A stretch of DNA of 9,789 nt from Methanobacteriota archaeon (GTDB taxonomy: Archaea > Thermoplasmatota > DTKX01 > GCA-020343715). A program made the position numbers and the translations under genes. Numbering within the stretch: the first letter of the stretch is position 1; each line of letters opens with the position of its first letter. Where the stretch lies: positions 1 through 9,789 of the forward strand of contig JAUVEQ010000069.1 of the NCBI GenBank assembly GCA_030594725.1, written 5' to 3'. Shown here one piece after another: positions 1 through 7,196 of this stretch. The notes beneath the pieces were generated by a model. That model was given only the letters and a program-made list of their open reading frames with translations. It searched no databases and had not been told where the DNA came from.

Positions 1-959
1 TTGAGCAGCTCCGCCAACGCCTCTTGGGTCATGGTGTCCACTCCCTCGGGGGAGGAGAACATGGTCATGTGCTGTCCGATCACCTCCTCGAGGGAGTACC
101 CCGAGTTCCTCAACGCTGCAGGGTTGGCATAGAAGATGAGGCCCTTGGCATCGGCGAGGATAACGGTCTCGTCGACACGTTCGATGGCCTGGACCATCCG
201 GTTCTGCTGGTCCAGGGCCTCCTGGACTGTGGTCATGTCCTGGACGAAGGTTATCCCCAATCGCTCATTGGGAGAGGAGAGCATGGAATTGATGATCTGG
301 ACGTGGACGATCTCCCCTTCACCGTCAACGATCCTGATGTGAATGGGTCCCGAGGGGGTGCCCGTCTCCATCATACTGTCGATCGCCCCCTGGGCGATGT
401 GACGGTCATCGGGATGGACGTACTCGACGGGGCTCACTGAAAGCAGTTCCTCCTCTGGTCGATTGAATATCTCGATGATGTGCTCGTTGAACGACTTGGC
501 GAGGAAGGTCCCGTCGGGAAGGACCTCGAAGACACCGAGGCCGATACCCGCGCTGGCCGCCAGGCCGAGGAGTGCCGACAGACGGTCCTCGACCTCCATC
601 AGGCGGTCCTTGGAGCCCTCTGCATCCATCACCGGTCTGTTGATCGAAAGGTAGGTGTAACCTCCCCGGGCCTCTCCACGGACGGCAAGGGCAGAGGAGC
701 CCAGCATTGCATCATCGCATTCAAGGCTGCCCGTGACAAGGCGCCCCTCCCTCCGGTGCATCTCCTCCAGGAGCTCATCCAGACCTCCACAGACCCGGGA
801 TGGGAAGATATCCTCGAGCTCGTGGCCGATGACGCTCTCGCTGGGGGTCTGCAGGGCTTCGAGAAGGCCCCGATTAGAGTAGATGACCCTTCTCCCCTCA
901 AGGACCATCAACCAATCATTGGCGACCTCCAGAGCGTGCCCTAGGTGATATTCTACCAT
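1..959 (-). CDS. Multi-PAS signalling protein, partial (3' end beyond the window)
   Basis: The frame reads open from an ATG at 959 to the left edge: 319 codons with no stop, so the C-terminus is missing. Three PAS-like units are visible, at about residues 5-105, 125-245 and 253 to the end. The third carries the typical run ILADAKGLIFYANPAALRNS (268-287) and then GYSLEEVIGQ. No membrane segment or signal peptide is seen, so it is probably cytosolic. It lies 73 nt downstream of the PAS histidine kinase on the same strand and matches it in domain spacing (the Y-x-N-P motif is at 277-280 in both), which points to a tandem duplicate. The missing end could be a histidine kinase module or another output domain; this cannot be told from the window. 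The start is supported by a TATA-like box about 40 nt upstream and by the matching N-termini. No clear Shine-Dalgarno motif is present, so the leader is probably very short. Confidence 0.85.
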   Translation of the reverse strand, partial: MVEYHLGHALEVANDWLMVLEGRRVIYSNRGLLEALQTPSESVIGHELEDIFPSRVCGGLDELLEEMHRREGRLVTGSLECDDAMLGSSALAVRGEARGGYTYLSINRPVMDAEGSKDRLMEVEDRLSALLGLAASAGIGLGVFEVLPDGTFLAKSFNEHIIEIFNRPEEELLSVSPVEYVHPDDRHIAQGAIDSMMETGTPSGPIHIRIVDGEGEIVHVQIINSMLSSPNERLGITFVQDMTTVQEALDQQNRMVQAIERVDETVILADAKGLIFYANPAALRNSGYSLEEVIGQHMTMFSSPEGVDTMTQEALAELL

Positions 960-995
960 GATCGAAGAGACCCGTCTATAGGAACAGAGCCGGCC

Positions 996-1004
996 GATAA
1001 ATAC
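996..1004 (-). promoter_or_regulatory. TATA-like promoter of the partial PAS gene
   Basis: On the minus strand the sequence reads GTATTTATC, an archaeal TATA-like box within GC-rich surroundings in the 73-nt gap between two genes. At usual spacing, transcription would start near 972-976, giving a leader of about 15 nt before the ATG at 959. This suggests the partial gene can be transcribed separately from the kinase gene upstream. Confidence 0.45.
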
Positions 1005-1032
1005 TTGCCGCCAAGATAGGTCAACGTCTCCC

Positions 1033-2844
1033 CTAGGCCGCAGGGAGCTCCACGATGAACCTGGCCCCCTTACCTTGCTCGCCGACGACCCGGTCCTCGA
1101 CCAGGACACGGCCCTGGTACCGATCGGTGAGGGCCAGCACCAGGGACAGGCCGAGACCCGAGCCCTCTGGGTCCTCGACCCTCCTTACGAACCTGAAGAA
1201 GATGCTCGTCTTGTCCTCGTCGGGAATTCCAGGGCCGTGGTCGGCCACTGAGAGGATGATGTTGTGAGCCCTCTCGAAGGTTCGGTGCTCCAACTTCACG
1301 TCCACCTGGGCCGTGGGATGTCGAGAGAACTTGATGGCATTGTCAAGCAGGTTGATGACCAGGTCCCTGAGGAGGTCGTCGGCCATCACCTTCATCTCCC
1401 GGTCCGGGGAATCGACCCGGATCTCGCAGGTCCGATCGGTGTACTTCTGGGTCATGTCACCCACCGCCTCCTCGACGACCGTCACCAGGTCCACGGGCTT
1501 GAGCTCATCGGCGTGCTGTGCCTTGGAGATGGTCCTCACCCTCTCGATGAGCTCCGAGACCCGGGCTGCCTGTTCCTTGGCCCGCTGGGCGTTCTCCTCC
1601 TGCGAGGGATCCAACTCCTCCCTCGTGAGCAGGTCGAGGAAGCCGATCACCCCCTGGATGTAATTGTTGATGTCATGGGCCAAGAGGTCCGTGAAGAACT
1701 CGGCCCGTTCCCTGGCCCGGAGCAGGTTCCTCTCGGCCGCCTTCCGCTCCGAGATGTCCCGGGAGAGCACCGTGATCATCTCCGGGTCTCCCTTCTCGTC
1801 CGGCGTCATGGTGACGGAGATCTCCACCGGGTAGGTCATTCCGTCCTTTGACTCCGCGGTGCGCTCGCCCGTCCAGTGTCCCTTCTCGAACATGGCCGTC
1901 GCAACCTCCATCGGGTCCAGGTCGCCATCCATCGTCCTGCTGAATATGTACGCAGGCTGGCCCAGCACCTCCTCGAAGGTGTATCCCGAGCGCCTCAGTC
2001 CCTCGGGGTTGACGTAGATGACGTTGAAGTCCTTGTCCGCCAGGACCATGGTGTCGTTGAGCGTCTCGAAGCCCTGGGCGAATCGACGCAGCTCATCGAT
2101 CATGATACCCCTTGCCGTCTCGTCCCTGAAGAGACAATAGATCGCGGGCTCCCCGTTCCAGGTCGTGCCGCCCATCACCACATCCAGCAGAAGGGTCTCG
2201 CCCCTGGGGTCCAGGAACCTTACCTCCTGATGGGCGTCCTCACCGGTGCGCGTCCCCCGGGCTTGGTACCATCGCATGATCCCCTCCTGCTCGTCAGGGG
2301 CCACGAAGGCGGTGGCCTCGATGCCCACCACGTCGCTGGAGTCCCGTTCCAGGATGGTCGCACCCTCGGGACTGATGTAGCGGATGAGCCCGTGCCTCTC
2401 CCCCTCGTCCTGGAGGATCATCAGACCAAGTCCACCGTCGTGGAGATAGCTCTTGAACATGAGCGTCATGGTCTCGAGCTCCGTGAGCCGCTCCATGACG
2501 GGCTGGGTGTCCGGGGCCTTGATGACCACCATCTCCCTGTCCACGAGCCTGATGGCGATCAGGGACTCGGCCTCCTCGGGCGCGTCCTCGGTCCGGGTCC
2601 TCAGGACCAGCCTTCCGAACCTGGCGTCCCTGGACTTGAGCTCCTCGTACCATTCCTTGACCTGTTGGACCTTCTCCTCGACGAAAAGGTCCCAAAGGAA
2701 ATGTTCCTCGGCCGTGGCCCAACCACGCTCGGAGATCGCCCTGGCCTGACAGCTGGGATTGGCATAGAGGATCTTGCCGTTCGATGTAACGATGGCATCG
2801 ACGGACACCAGGTCAGCCAGGGATCTTGCGACCTCCAGATCCAA
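1033..2844 (-). CDS. Soluble PAS-PAS-PAS sensor histidine kinase
   Basis: This is a 603-residue protein with three PAS units (about 5-110, 125-248 and 255-370) followed by a histidine kinase module. The H-box is LLAHDINNYIQ, with the likely phosphoacceptor His390. The ATPase domain shows an N-box (LVINLLDNAIKFS, Asn498 and Asn502), a G1 box (DHGPGIP, 535-541), an F-box region (FFRFVRR) and a G2 box (GSGLGLSL, 561-568), so all catalytic elements are present. There are no membrane segments, which implies a cytoplasmic sensor; the PAS ligand is unknown. No response regulator is in the window, so the partner is unknown. The start is a TTG directly after an in-frame TGA. It is chosen because a perfect GGAGGTG lies 8 nt upstream and because it aligns with the paralogue downstream. 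The expected activity is ATP-dependent autophosphorylation and transfer to a receiver protein. Confidence 0.93.
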   Translation of the reverse strand: MDLEVARSLADLVSVDAIVTSNGKILYANPSCQARAISERGWATAEEHFLWDLFVEEKVQQVKEWYEELKSRDARFGRLVLRTRTEDAPEEAESLIAIRLVDREMVVIKAPDTQPVMERLTELETMTLMFKSYLHDGGLGLMILQDEGERHGLIRYISPEGATILERDSSDVVGIEATAFVAPDEQEGIMRWYQARGTRTGEDAHQEVRFLDPRGETLLLDVVMGGTTWNGEPAIYCLFRDETARGIMIDELRRFAQGFETLNDTMVLADKDFNVIYVNPEGLRRSGYTFEEVLGQPAYIFSRTMDGDLDPMEVATAMFEKGHWTGERTAESKDGMTYPVEISVTMTPDEKGDPEMITVLSRDISERKAAERNLLRARERAEFFTDLLAHDINNYIQGVIGFLDLLTREELDPSQEENAQRAKEQAARVSELIERVRTISKAQHADELKPVDLVTVVEEAVGDMTQKYTDRTCEIRVDSPDREMKVMADDLLRDLVINLLDNAIKFSRHPTAQVDVKLEHRTFERAHNIILSVADHGPGIPDEDKTSIFFRFVRRVEDPEGSGLGLSLVLALTDRYQGRVLVEDRVVGEQGKGARFIVELPAA

Positions 2845-2852
2845 TCAGAAGA

Positions 2853-2859
2853 CACCTCC
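2853..2859 (-). promoter_or_regulatory. Shine-Dalgarno site that fixes the TTG start of the histidine kinase
   Basis: GGAGGTG on the minus strand ends 8 nt before TTG at 2844. Because TGA sits immediately before that TTG in the same frame, no earlier start is possible. The strong site makes this uncommon start codon convincing. Confidence 0.75.
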
Positions 2860-2899
2860 AGTGTACGAACTGGTCATATCTTGTAAAGCATAACGCTGT

Positions 2900-2907
2900 T
2901 CATAAAG
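2900..2907 (-). promoter_or_regulatory. TATA-like promoter of the histidine kinase gene
   Basis: The minus strand reads CTTTATGA, close to the archaeal TATA box pattern. Transcription would start near 2877, leaving a leader of about 33 nt that contains the GGAGGTG site. The box lies in the 141-nt gap after cysC, so the kinase gene probably does not depend on read-through from the sulfate-activation operon. I see no clear T-tract terminator in this gap. Confidence 0.4.
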
Positions 2908-2985
2908 CCTTCGTAACGGCTATCACTGGTGGGTCCCCCGCCCACGTGGTGGAGGGGCGTGACCGAGGGTCCCAACGCGGCGGGC

Positions 2986-3516
2986 CTACAGATATCCGTG
3001 GTCCCTCAGGGTGTCCATCACCATGTCGGCCGCCTGCTCGACGGTGACATCCTCGGTGGGGATGACCAGCTCGGGGTCCTCGGGTGCCTCGTAGGGGTCC
3101 TGCAACCCGGTAAGGTCCTTGATCTTCCCGTCCAGGGCCAGCTTGTACAGGCCCTTGGGGTCACGGCTGATGCACTCGTCCAGGGACGTGTCCACGAAGA
3201 CCTCCAGGAAGTCACCGATCTCCTCCCGAGCGGCCTGCCTGAAGGCCCTGAAGGGCGAGATCAGTCCCACAAGGACGATCACATCGTTGCGGGTCAGCAC
3301 CTTGGCGACGAAGGTCACCCGCTTGGCGTGCTGCTGTCTGTCCTCCTTGGAGAACCCCAGGTCGGAGGAGAGGCCCTTGCGCACCTCGTCCCCGTCGAGG
3401 ACCTCCACGTTCCGTCCCATGGCCTTGAACCTCTGCTCCAGTTCCAAGGCGATGGTGGTCTTGCCGGATGCGGGAAGTCCCGTCATCCAAACCGTGCATC
3501 CTTTCGGTTCCGTCAC
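2986..3516 (-). CDS. cysC: Adenylylsulfate (APS) kinase
   Basis: This enzyme phosphorylates the 3'-OH of APS with ATP to give PAPS, the second step of sulfate activation. The 176-residue length is normal for a stand-alone bacterial or archaeal CysC. It has the P-loop GLPASGKT (13-20), the DGDEVRKGLSSDLGFSKEDR stretch (41-60), the ISPFRAFRQAAR motif (86-97) and the C-terminal signature DPKGLYKLA...GLQDPYEAPEDPEL, all typical of APS kinase. Its GTG start overlaps the upstream phosphodiesterase stop in a GTGA 4-nt overlap, with a GAGGTGA ribosome site just before it, so translation is probably coupled. It is the last gene of the five-gene operon. No PAPS reductase or sulfotransferase follows, so the user of PAPS is not visible here. 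Confidence 0.96.
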   Translation of the reverse strand: MTEPKGCTVWMTGLPASGKTTIALELEQRFKAMGRNVEVLDGDEVRKGLSSDLGFSKEDRQQHAKRVTFVAKVLTRNDVIVLVGLISPFRAFRQAAREEIGDFLEVFVDTSLDECISRDPKGLYKLALDGKIKDLTGLQDPYEAPEDPELVIPTEDVTVEQAADMVMDTLRDHGYL

Positions 3517-4925
3517 TCGCTCACCTCATTGCTAAGATCGATTATCGGCTGGATGGGACTCCCATCCAGGTCAGGGGGCACCGAGGCGCCCATGAGCTTG
3601 AGAATGGTCGGGGCGATGTCGATCAGCTTGGCACCCGTGAGCGGTCTGCCCGCAGGCCGCTTGGGGTCCTTGTAGATGATGATCCCGTTCCAGTCGTGGA
3701 CCGCATCGTCGGGGCCGGTGTCGTTCTCCCGCAGGTACTTGTCGGGATGGCCTACCGTTCCGGCCGCCCTCCAGTACAGGTCGTCGAGGAACACCATAAG
3801 GTCGGGATAGTCCCCGTTGGTGACCTTGTAGACCTGTTCTGGCTTGAGCACGAAGTTGTCCAAGGGCCTCCCGTCCATGTCGGGGATGGCCTCGATCCGG
3901 GCTATAAGGTCGTCCCTCACCCGCTCGTAATCGGACTGGGGGACGATGCCCTTGGGCTCGCGGCCCTCCACGTTGAGGAATATGCGGGCGTAGTACCCGC
4001 CCCAGCCCCATGCGGTGGTATTCTCCCAGTCCACCTCGCACTGCTCGAACTTGGAGATGCCCTCGGGCTTGGATTTGAACTTGAGCAGCCCCTCCTCCTC
4101 GAGCCACTGGTTGATGCAGAGGGCCCCCCGCATGCCCTTGGCGCCATGGTCGGAAGTGGCCAGGAGCAGCGTGTCGTCGTCAAGGATCTCCAGGAGCTCC
4201 CCGACGATGCCATCAAGATGGCGGTAGTAGTCCGGGATGGCGTCCTCGTACCTGTTGCCGGGCTCGTAGAGGTGGTGCTGGGTGTCGTAGAACTTCCAAA
4301 AGGCGTGGTTGATCCGGTCCAGGCCGATCTCCACGAACATCATGAAGTCCCAGTCGCCCTTCTCGGCGTAGTGTCGGACCACCTTGGCCCGTCGGTCGGT
4401 CATCTTGTAGAGCTCTCGGAGGAGCTTGTCGCGGTCATCGGTGCGGAACTCGATGTCGGTGATGTAGCCGCCGGAGACGCGCTCGACCTCGGCCTTGGCC
4501 TCGGGGGGATAGGTGTACTCGCCCTCGGTGGTGGGCGTGATGAAGCAACCGACGCTGACCCCGTTCATCTCCTTGGGAGGGTACGATGGAGGCACGCCGA
4601 TTATGACGCTCCTCATGCCCTCGTCACCAAGCAGGTCCCACACGGTGGGGGCGTGCATCCTGGTGGAGTTCGCTATCCACATGTCGTCGTACGAGAACTT
4701 GGTCCTGTGGCGGAAGCCGTAGAGGCCCAGCCTCCCCGGGCTTCGTCCCGACATCATCACAAGCCAGGCGGGGATGGTGATCGGCGGAATGGTGGACCGC
4801 AATGGTCCGTACAGACCGGTGCCCATCATGGCCTCCAGGTTGGGGAGGTCTCCCTTCATCCTGTCGAAGATGATGGCGGGGGGGGCGCAGTCAAGCCCCA
4901 TCAGCATGAGTTTTCGTCGTGCCAT
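3513..4925 (-). CDS. Alkaline phosphatase superfamily protein (type I phosphodiesterase/nucleotide pyrophosphatase-like)
   Basis: The 470-residue protein carries what appears to be a complete two-metal active site of the alkaline phosphatase superfamily. This comprises Asp12 (GLDCAPP), nucleophile Thr50 in TIPPITIPAW, Asp203 and His207 in GLDRINH, Asp259 and His260 in TSDHG, and His410 in VHDWNG. A Thr nucleophile fits phosphodiesterase/nucleotide pyrophosphatase-type members rather than sulfatases with a Cys/Ser-derived formylglycine. There is no signal peptide, so it likely acts in the cytosol. It starts 9 nt after the DHH gene and overlaps cysC by 4 nt, so it is firmly part of the sulfate-activation operon. 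Possible substrates are PAPS, APS, PAP, another nucleotide diester or a sulfated product. These are inferences from context; the exact reaction cannot be read from the sequence. The start is supported by GAGGTGA 4 nt upstream. Confidence 0.9.
   Translation of the reverse strand: MARRKLMLMGLDCAPPAIIFDRMKGDLPNLEAMMGTGLYGPLRSTIPPITIPAWLVMMSGRSPGRLGLYGFRHRTKFSYDDMWIANSTRMHAPTVWDLLGDEGMRSVIIGVPPSYPPKEMNGVSVGCFITPTTEGEYTYPPEAKAEVERVSGGYITDIEFRTDDRDKLLRELYKMTDRRAKVVRHYAEKGDWDFMMFVEIGLDRINHAFWKFYDTQHHLYEPGNRYEDAIPDYYRHLDGIVGELLEILDDDTLLLATSDHGAKGMRGALCINQWLEEEGLLKFKSKPEGISKFEQCEVDWENTTAWGWGGYYARIFLNVEGREPKGIVPQSDYERVRDDLIARIEAIPDMDGRPLDNFVLKPEQVYKVTNGDYPDLMVFLDDLYWRAAGTVGHPDKYLRENDTGPDDAVHDWNGIIIYKDPKRPAGRPLTGAKLIDIAPTILKLMGASVPPDLDGSPIQPIIDLSNEVSE
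3521..3531 (-). promoter_or_regulatory. Ribosome-binding site of cysC, identical to that of the AP-superfamily gene
   Basis: CAATGAGGTGA occurs here, 4 nt before the cysC GTG, and lies inside the end of the upstream coding sequence. The same 11 bases occur at 4930-4940, again 4 nt before the start of the AP-superfamily gene. It carries the GAGGTGA Shine-Dalgarno core and supports both start calls. Confidence 0.6.
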
Positions 4926-4929
4926 TGTG

Positions 4930-4940
4930 TCACCTCATTG
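4930..4940 (-). promoter_or_regulatory. Ribosome-binding site of the AP-superfamily gene
   Basis: CAATGAGGTGA spans the stop codon of the DHH gene and ends 4 nt before the ATG at 4925. It is the exact counterpart of the site before cysC. Its overlap with the upstream stop suggests coupled translation. Confidence 0.6.
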
Positions 4941-6005
4941 ATCGTCATATCGAGGGGCCCCTGGATCCTCCAAGTAGCCCAGGATGTCCCCCATCACGTC
5001 CTCCAGGTCCGACCTGGGCACGATGACCCCCAGGACCTCGGACTTGCCTCCGGCCGACAACCCCCGGTCCCGCATCCTCGGGATCATCGGCGCGAGGTCC
5101 AGCTCGCCGGTGCGGCGCACGTACACCTGTACCTCGCCGCCGGAGTACCCCATGTTCACCACAACGACCACGGGGTTGTCACGGGTCCGGACCAGCCGAC
5201 GGGCGGCAGTGGATATCACCAGGTAGGGAGTGTCGATGGTCTTGACCAGGGTGCTTCCCACCTCGGTCTCGGGACCGTTCTGCAGCTGTTCGACGAGGGC
5301 GCGCTCCACCTCGTCGTTCGCCCGGTTCCACGCGTCCAGGCCCACCAGTCCAAGGGGTTCCTTCCAACCCTCTAGGAGGAGGCCCACGGCGTTGTCCACG
5401 TCCTCCCGGTCCACACGCTTGGCGGAGCTATCCACCAGGTCGACCAGGAGGTGCATGTCGTCCCAGGTGAGGCTCGAGCCCTCCAACCATGGTCCCAGGT
5501 CACTCCAGACGGGTTCGTCCTCGACGCCACGGCCTCGGTCGCCGAAGACGCCGAGCACCGTGAGCAGGTCCATTCCCCTGCCCAGGAGATGCCGTAGCAC
5601 CCAGGTGCAAGCGGGGAAGTCCGTCTCGGCCTCCCCCTCGGCCACCGGATTGTGATAGACCAGCCGGGGGTGCTCTGGAACCTCTGCCCGATGATGGTCC
5701 ACCATCACAGCGGGGACGCCAGGAAGGCCATCCAATATGATATCCAGGTCGTCATCCCGGATGGCCAGGTCGACTATCACGAGCAGGTCCGTACCCCATC
5801 CGCGAAGGAGGTCGATCTCCTCTGCATCCAGTGCCCACCTCCCGATGGTCGGGCTGCGGTTGAGGGTCTTGGCGTCGGGGTTCGCACGGCGTATCTCCTC
5901 GATGACCAGGGCGGCAGAGGCTATGCCATCTGCGTCCCAGTGGTGGACGATCGCCACCCGGCCCTTCCCGCGGACCGCGGATGTCAGGAGGTTCTCCTCG
6001 ACCAT
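4935..6005 (-). CDS. DHH-family phosphoesterase
   Basis: The 356-residue protein shows the DHH (RecJ/NrnA-like) metal-binding motifs in order: HHWDADG (21-27), a hydrophobic strand ending in Asp79 (VIVDLAI), the namesake Asp103-His104-His105 (MVDHHRA), and GVFGDRG with Asp156. The C-terminal half resembles a DHHA1 substrate-binding domain, with SAGGKSEVLGV (317-327) where the family usually has a GGH loop; here the His is replaced by Lys. Relatives cleave short oligonucleotides, cyclic dinucleotides or 3',5'-ADP (PAP). Placement between sat and the AP-superfamily gene, in an operon with cysC, makes PAP or a related small nucleotide an attractive substrate, but that is inference. The ATG is 9 nt after the sat stop, with GGAGTG over that stop. 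No signal peptide or membrane segment is seen. Confidence 0.9.
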   Translation of the reverse strand: MVEENLLTSAVRGKGRVAIVHHWDADGIASAALVIEEIRRANPDAKTLNRSPTIGRWALDAEEIDLLRGWGTDLLVIVDLAIRDDDLDIILDGLPGVPAVMVDHHRAEVPEHPRLVYHNPVAEGEAETDFPACTWVLRHLLGRGMDLLTVLGVFGDRGRGVEDEPVWSDLGPWLEGSSLTWDDMHLLVDLVDSSAKRVDREDVDNAVGLLLEGWKEPLGLVGLDAWNRANDEVERALVEQLQNGPETEVGSTLVKTIDTPYLVISTAARRLVRTRDNPVVVVVNMGYSGGEVQVYVRRTGELDLAPMIPRMRDRGLSAGGKSEVLGVIVPRSDLEDVMGDILGYLEDPGAPRYDDQ

Positions 6006-6014
6006 GCTCCGTCA

Positions 6015-7169
6015 TCACTCCACGAATGGCGTATCGGCATCCAGTATGATCCGGGACACCTCGGGCCGCATCATGTCCTCGCCCGGAGGAAGCCCTTCCA
6101 CGAGCCTTCCGCGGATCTTGGAACCGGAGAAGTTCACGATGTCCTCCCCCTCGTGGGGGCAGATCTTCTCGTTGGCGATGGAGCCGCAACGCTTGCAGTA
6201 GAAGAAGGACTTGAAGAAGAGGGGCACGATGCCCAGGTCCGGGAACTCGGAGAAGATGTCCTGGGCGGCGAAGGGCGAGTAGAAGTTCCCCACACCCGCG
6301 TGGTCGCGGCCCACGATGAAGTGGGTGCAGCCGAAGTTCTTGCGCATGATCGCGTGGAGGATGGCCTCCTTTGGCCCTCCGTACTTCATCTCGGCCTGGA
6401 GCACGCCCATCACCGCGCGGTCCCGAAGATAGTAGTTCTCGATGAGCTCCTTGTACGTGTGGATGATGACGTCGTCGGTGAAATCGCCCTTCTTCTTCTT
6501 GCCGATGATCGGGTTGATGAACAGCCCGTCGGTGAAGGTCAGGGCGGCCTTCTGGACGTACTCGTGGCCCAGGTGAGGCGGGTTGCGGGTCTGGAAGGCC
6601 ACAATGGTCCGCCACCCCTTCTCCTTGAACAGGACCCGGGTCTCGATGGGCCACAGGGTGTAATCCGGGAAGGGAGACGGCACGTCCTCGGCCAGCATGA
6701 TGGGGCCACCGACCAGGCGGTCGCCCATGGAACGCACCTTCGCCACACCGGGGTGGGACCCGTCGGTGGTGTCGAAAACGGTGCTTGCGTACTCCTCGAC
6801 ATCGTAGCCGTAGATGTCAGCGATGTCCAGGGCCGCAAAAGGCCTGCCCTGGTACGTGAACGCCAGCCGCTCCCCGGGGGACAGGTCCGGTAGCACTTCG
6901 GGCTGGAGGTCCAGCACGATGGGTATGGTCCACGGCACGTCCTTGACCGTCCTGTTGTGGTCCAAGATGGAAAGGAAATCGTCACGGACCATGAAACCCT
7001 CCAGGGGGCTGTACACTCCGTGTGCGATGTTCGCCAGGTCCTGGGCCATCGTACCGTCCACCTCGAAGGTGGGAAGGTCGGTCGCCTCGGCCAGGAAGCT
7101 CTCCCTGTCCGCGGGTGACATGACCCTGTCGATCAATCGGCCTCCGTGCGCACGCTGTCTCATCACCAT
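6015..7169 (-). CDS. sat: Sulfate adenylyltransferase (ATP sulfurylase)
   Basis: This enzyme makes APS and pyrophosphate from ATP and sulfate, the entry step to PAPS. With the start chosen here (384 residues) it has the nucleotide-binding motif QTRNPPHLGH at 193-202, GRDHAGVG at 287-294, and a zinc site of C-x2-C-x8-C-x-H type (Cys325, Cys328, Cys337, His339) of the kind known from zinc-containing Sat proteins. The N-terminal HGGRLIDRV block is also typical. An ATG at 7184 would add five residues, but it overlaps a perfect GGAGGTG that sits 6 nt before the ATG at 7169, so 7169 is the better start. No fused APS kinase domain is present; that activity is supplied by the separate cysC at the end of the operon. 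A reverse, ATP-forming role is less likely next to cysC. Confidence 0.96.
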   Translation of the reverse strand: MVMRQRAHGGRLIDRVMSPADRESFLAEATDLPTFEVDGTMAQDLANIAHGVYSPLEGFMVRDDFLSILDHNRTVKDVPWTIPIVLDLQPEVLPDLSPGERLAFTYQGRPFAALDIADIYGYDVEEYASTVFDTTDGSHPGVAKVRSMGDRLVGGPIMLAEDVPSPFPDYTLWPIETRVLFKEKGWRTIVAFQTRNPPHLGHEYVQKAALTFTDGLFINPIIGKKKKGDFTDDVIIHTYKELIENYYLRDRAVMGVLQAEMKYGGPKEAILHAIMRKNFGCTHFIVGRDHAGVGNFYSPFAAQDIFSEFPDLGIVPLFFKSFFYCKRCGSIANEKICPHEGEDIVNFSGSKIRGRLVEGLPPGEDMMRPEVSRIILDADTPFVE

Positions 7170-7175
7170 TTCACA

Positions 7176-7182
7176 CACCTCC
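7176..7182 (-). promoter_or_regulatory. Shine-Dalgarno site that decides the sat start
   Basis: GGAGGTG on the minus strand lies 6 nt upstream of ATG at 7169 and contains the last base of the alternative ATG at 7184. A ribosome using this site would start at 7169, not 7184. Confidence 0.65.
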
Positions 7183-7196
7183 ATCGATACAGGGCC

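Noticed and set aside
1876..2886. 336-codon open frame on the plus strand
   Set aside because: Antisense to the PAS domains of the histidine kinase; composition and lack of motifs mark it as a shadow.
2929..2985. Possible terminator after cysC
   Set aside because: GCCCGCC and GGGCGGG can pair, but across a loop of roughly 35 nt and with no T-tract, so I do not call it.
3468..5375. 635-codon open frame on the plus strand
   Set aside because: It lies antisense to the AP-superfamily and DHH genes, whose active-site motifs are clear. Its protein is rich in His, Gly, Val and Leu with no recognisable domain, as expected of an antisense frame in high-GC codon-biased DNA.
5652..6893. 413-codon open frame on the plus strand
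   Set aside because: Antisense shadow of sat and the start of the DHH gene; no motifs and no plausible promoter or ribosome site.
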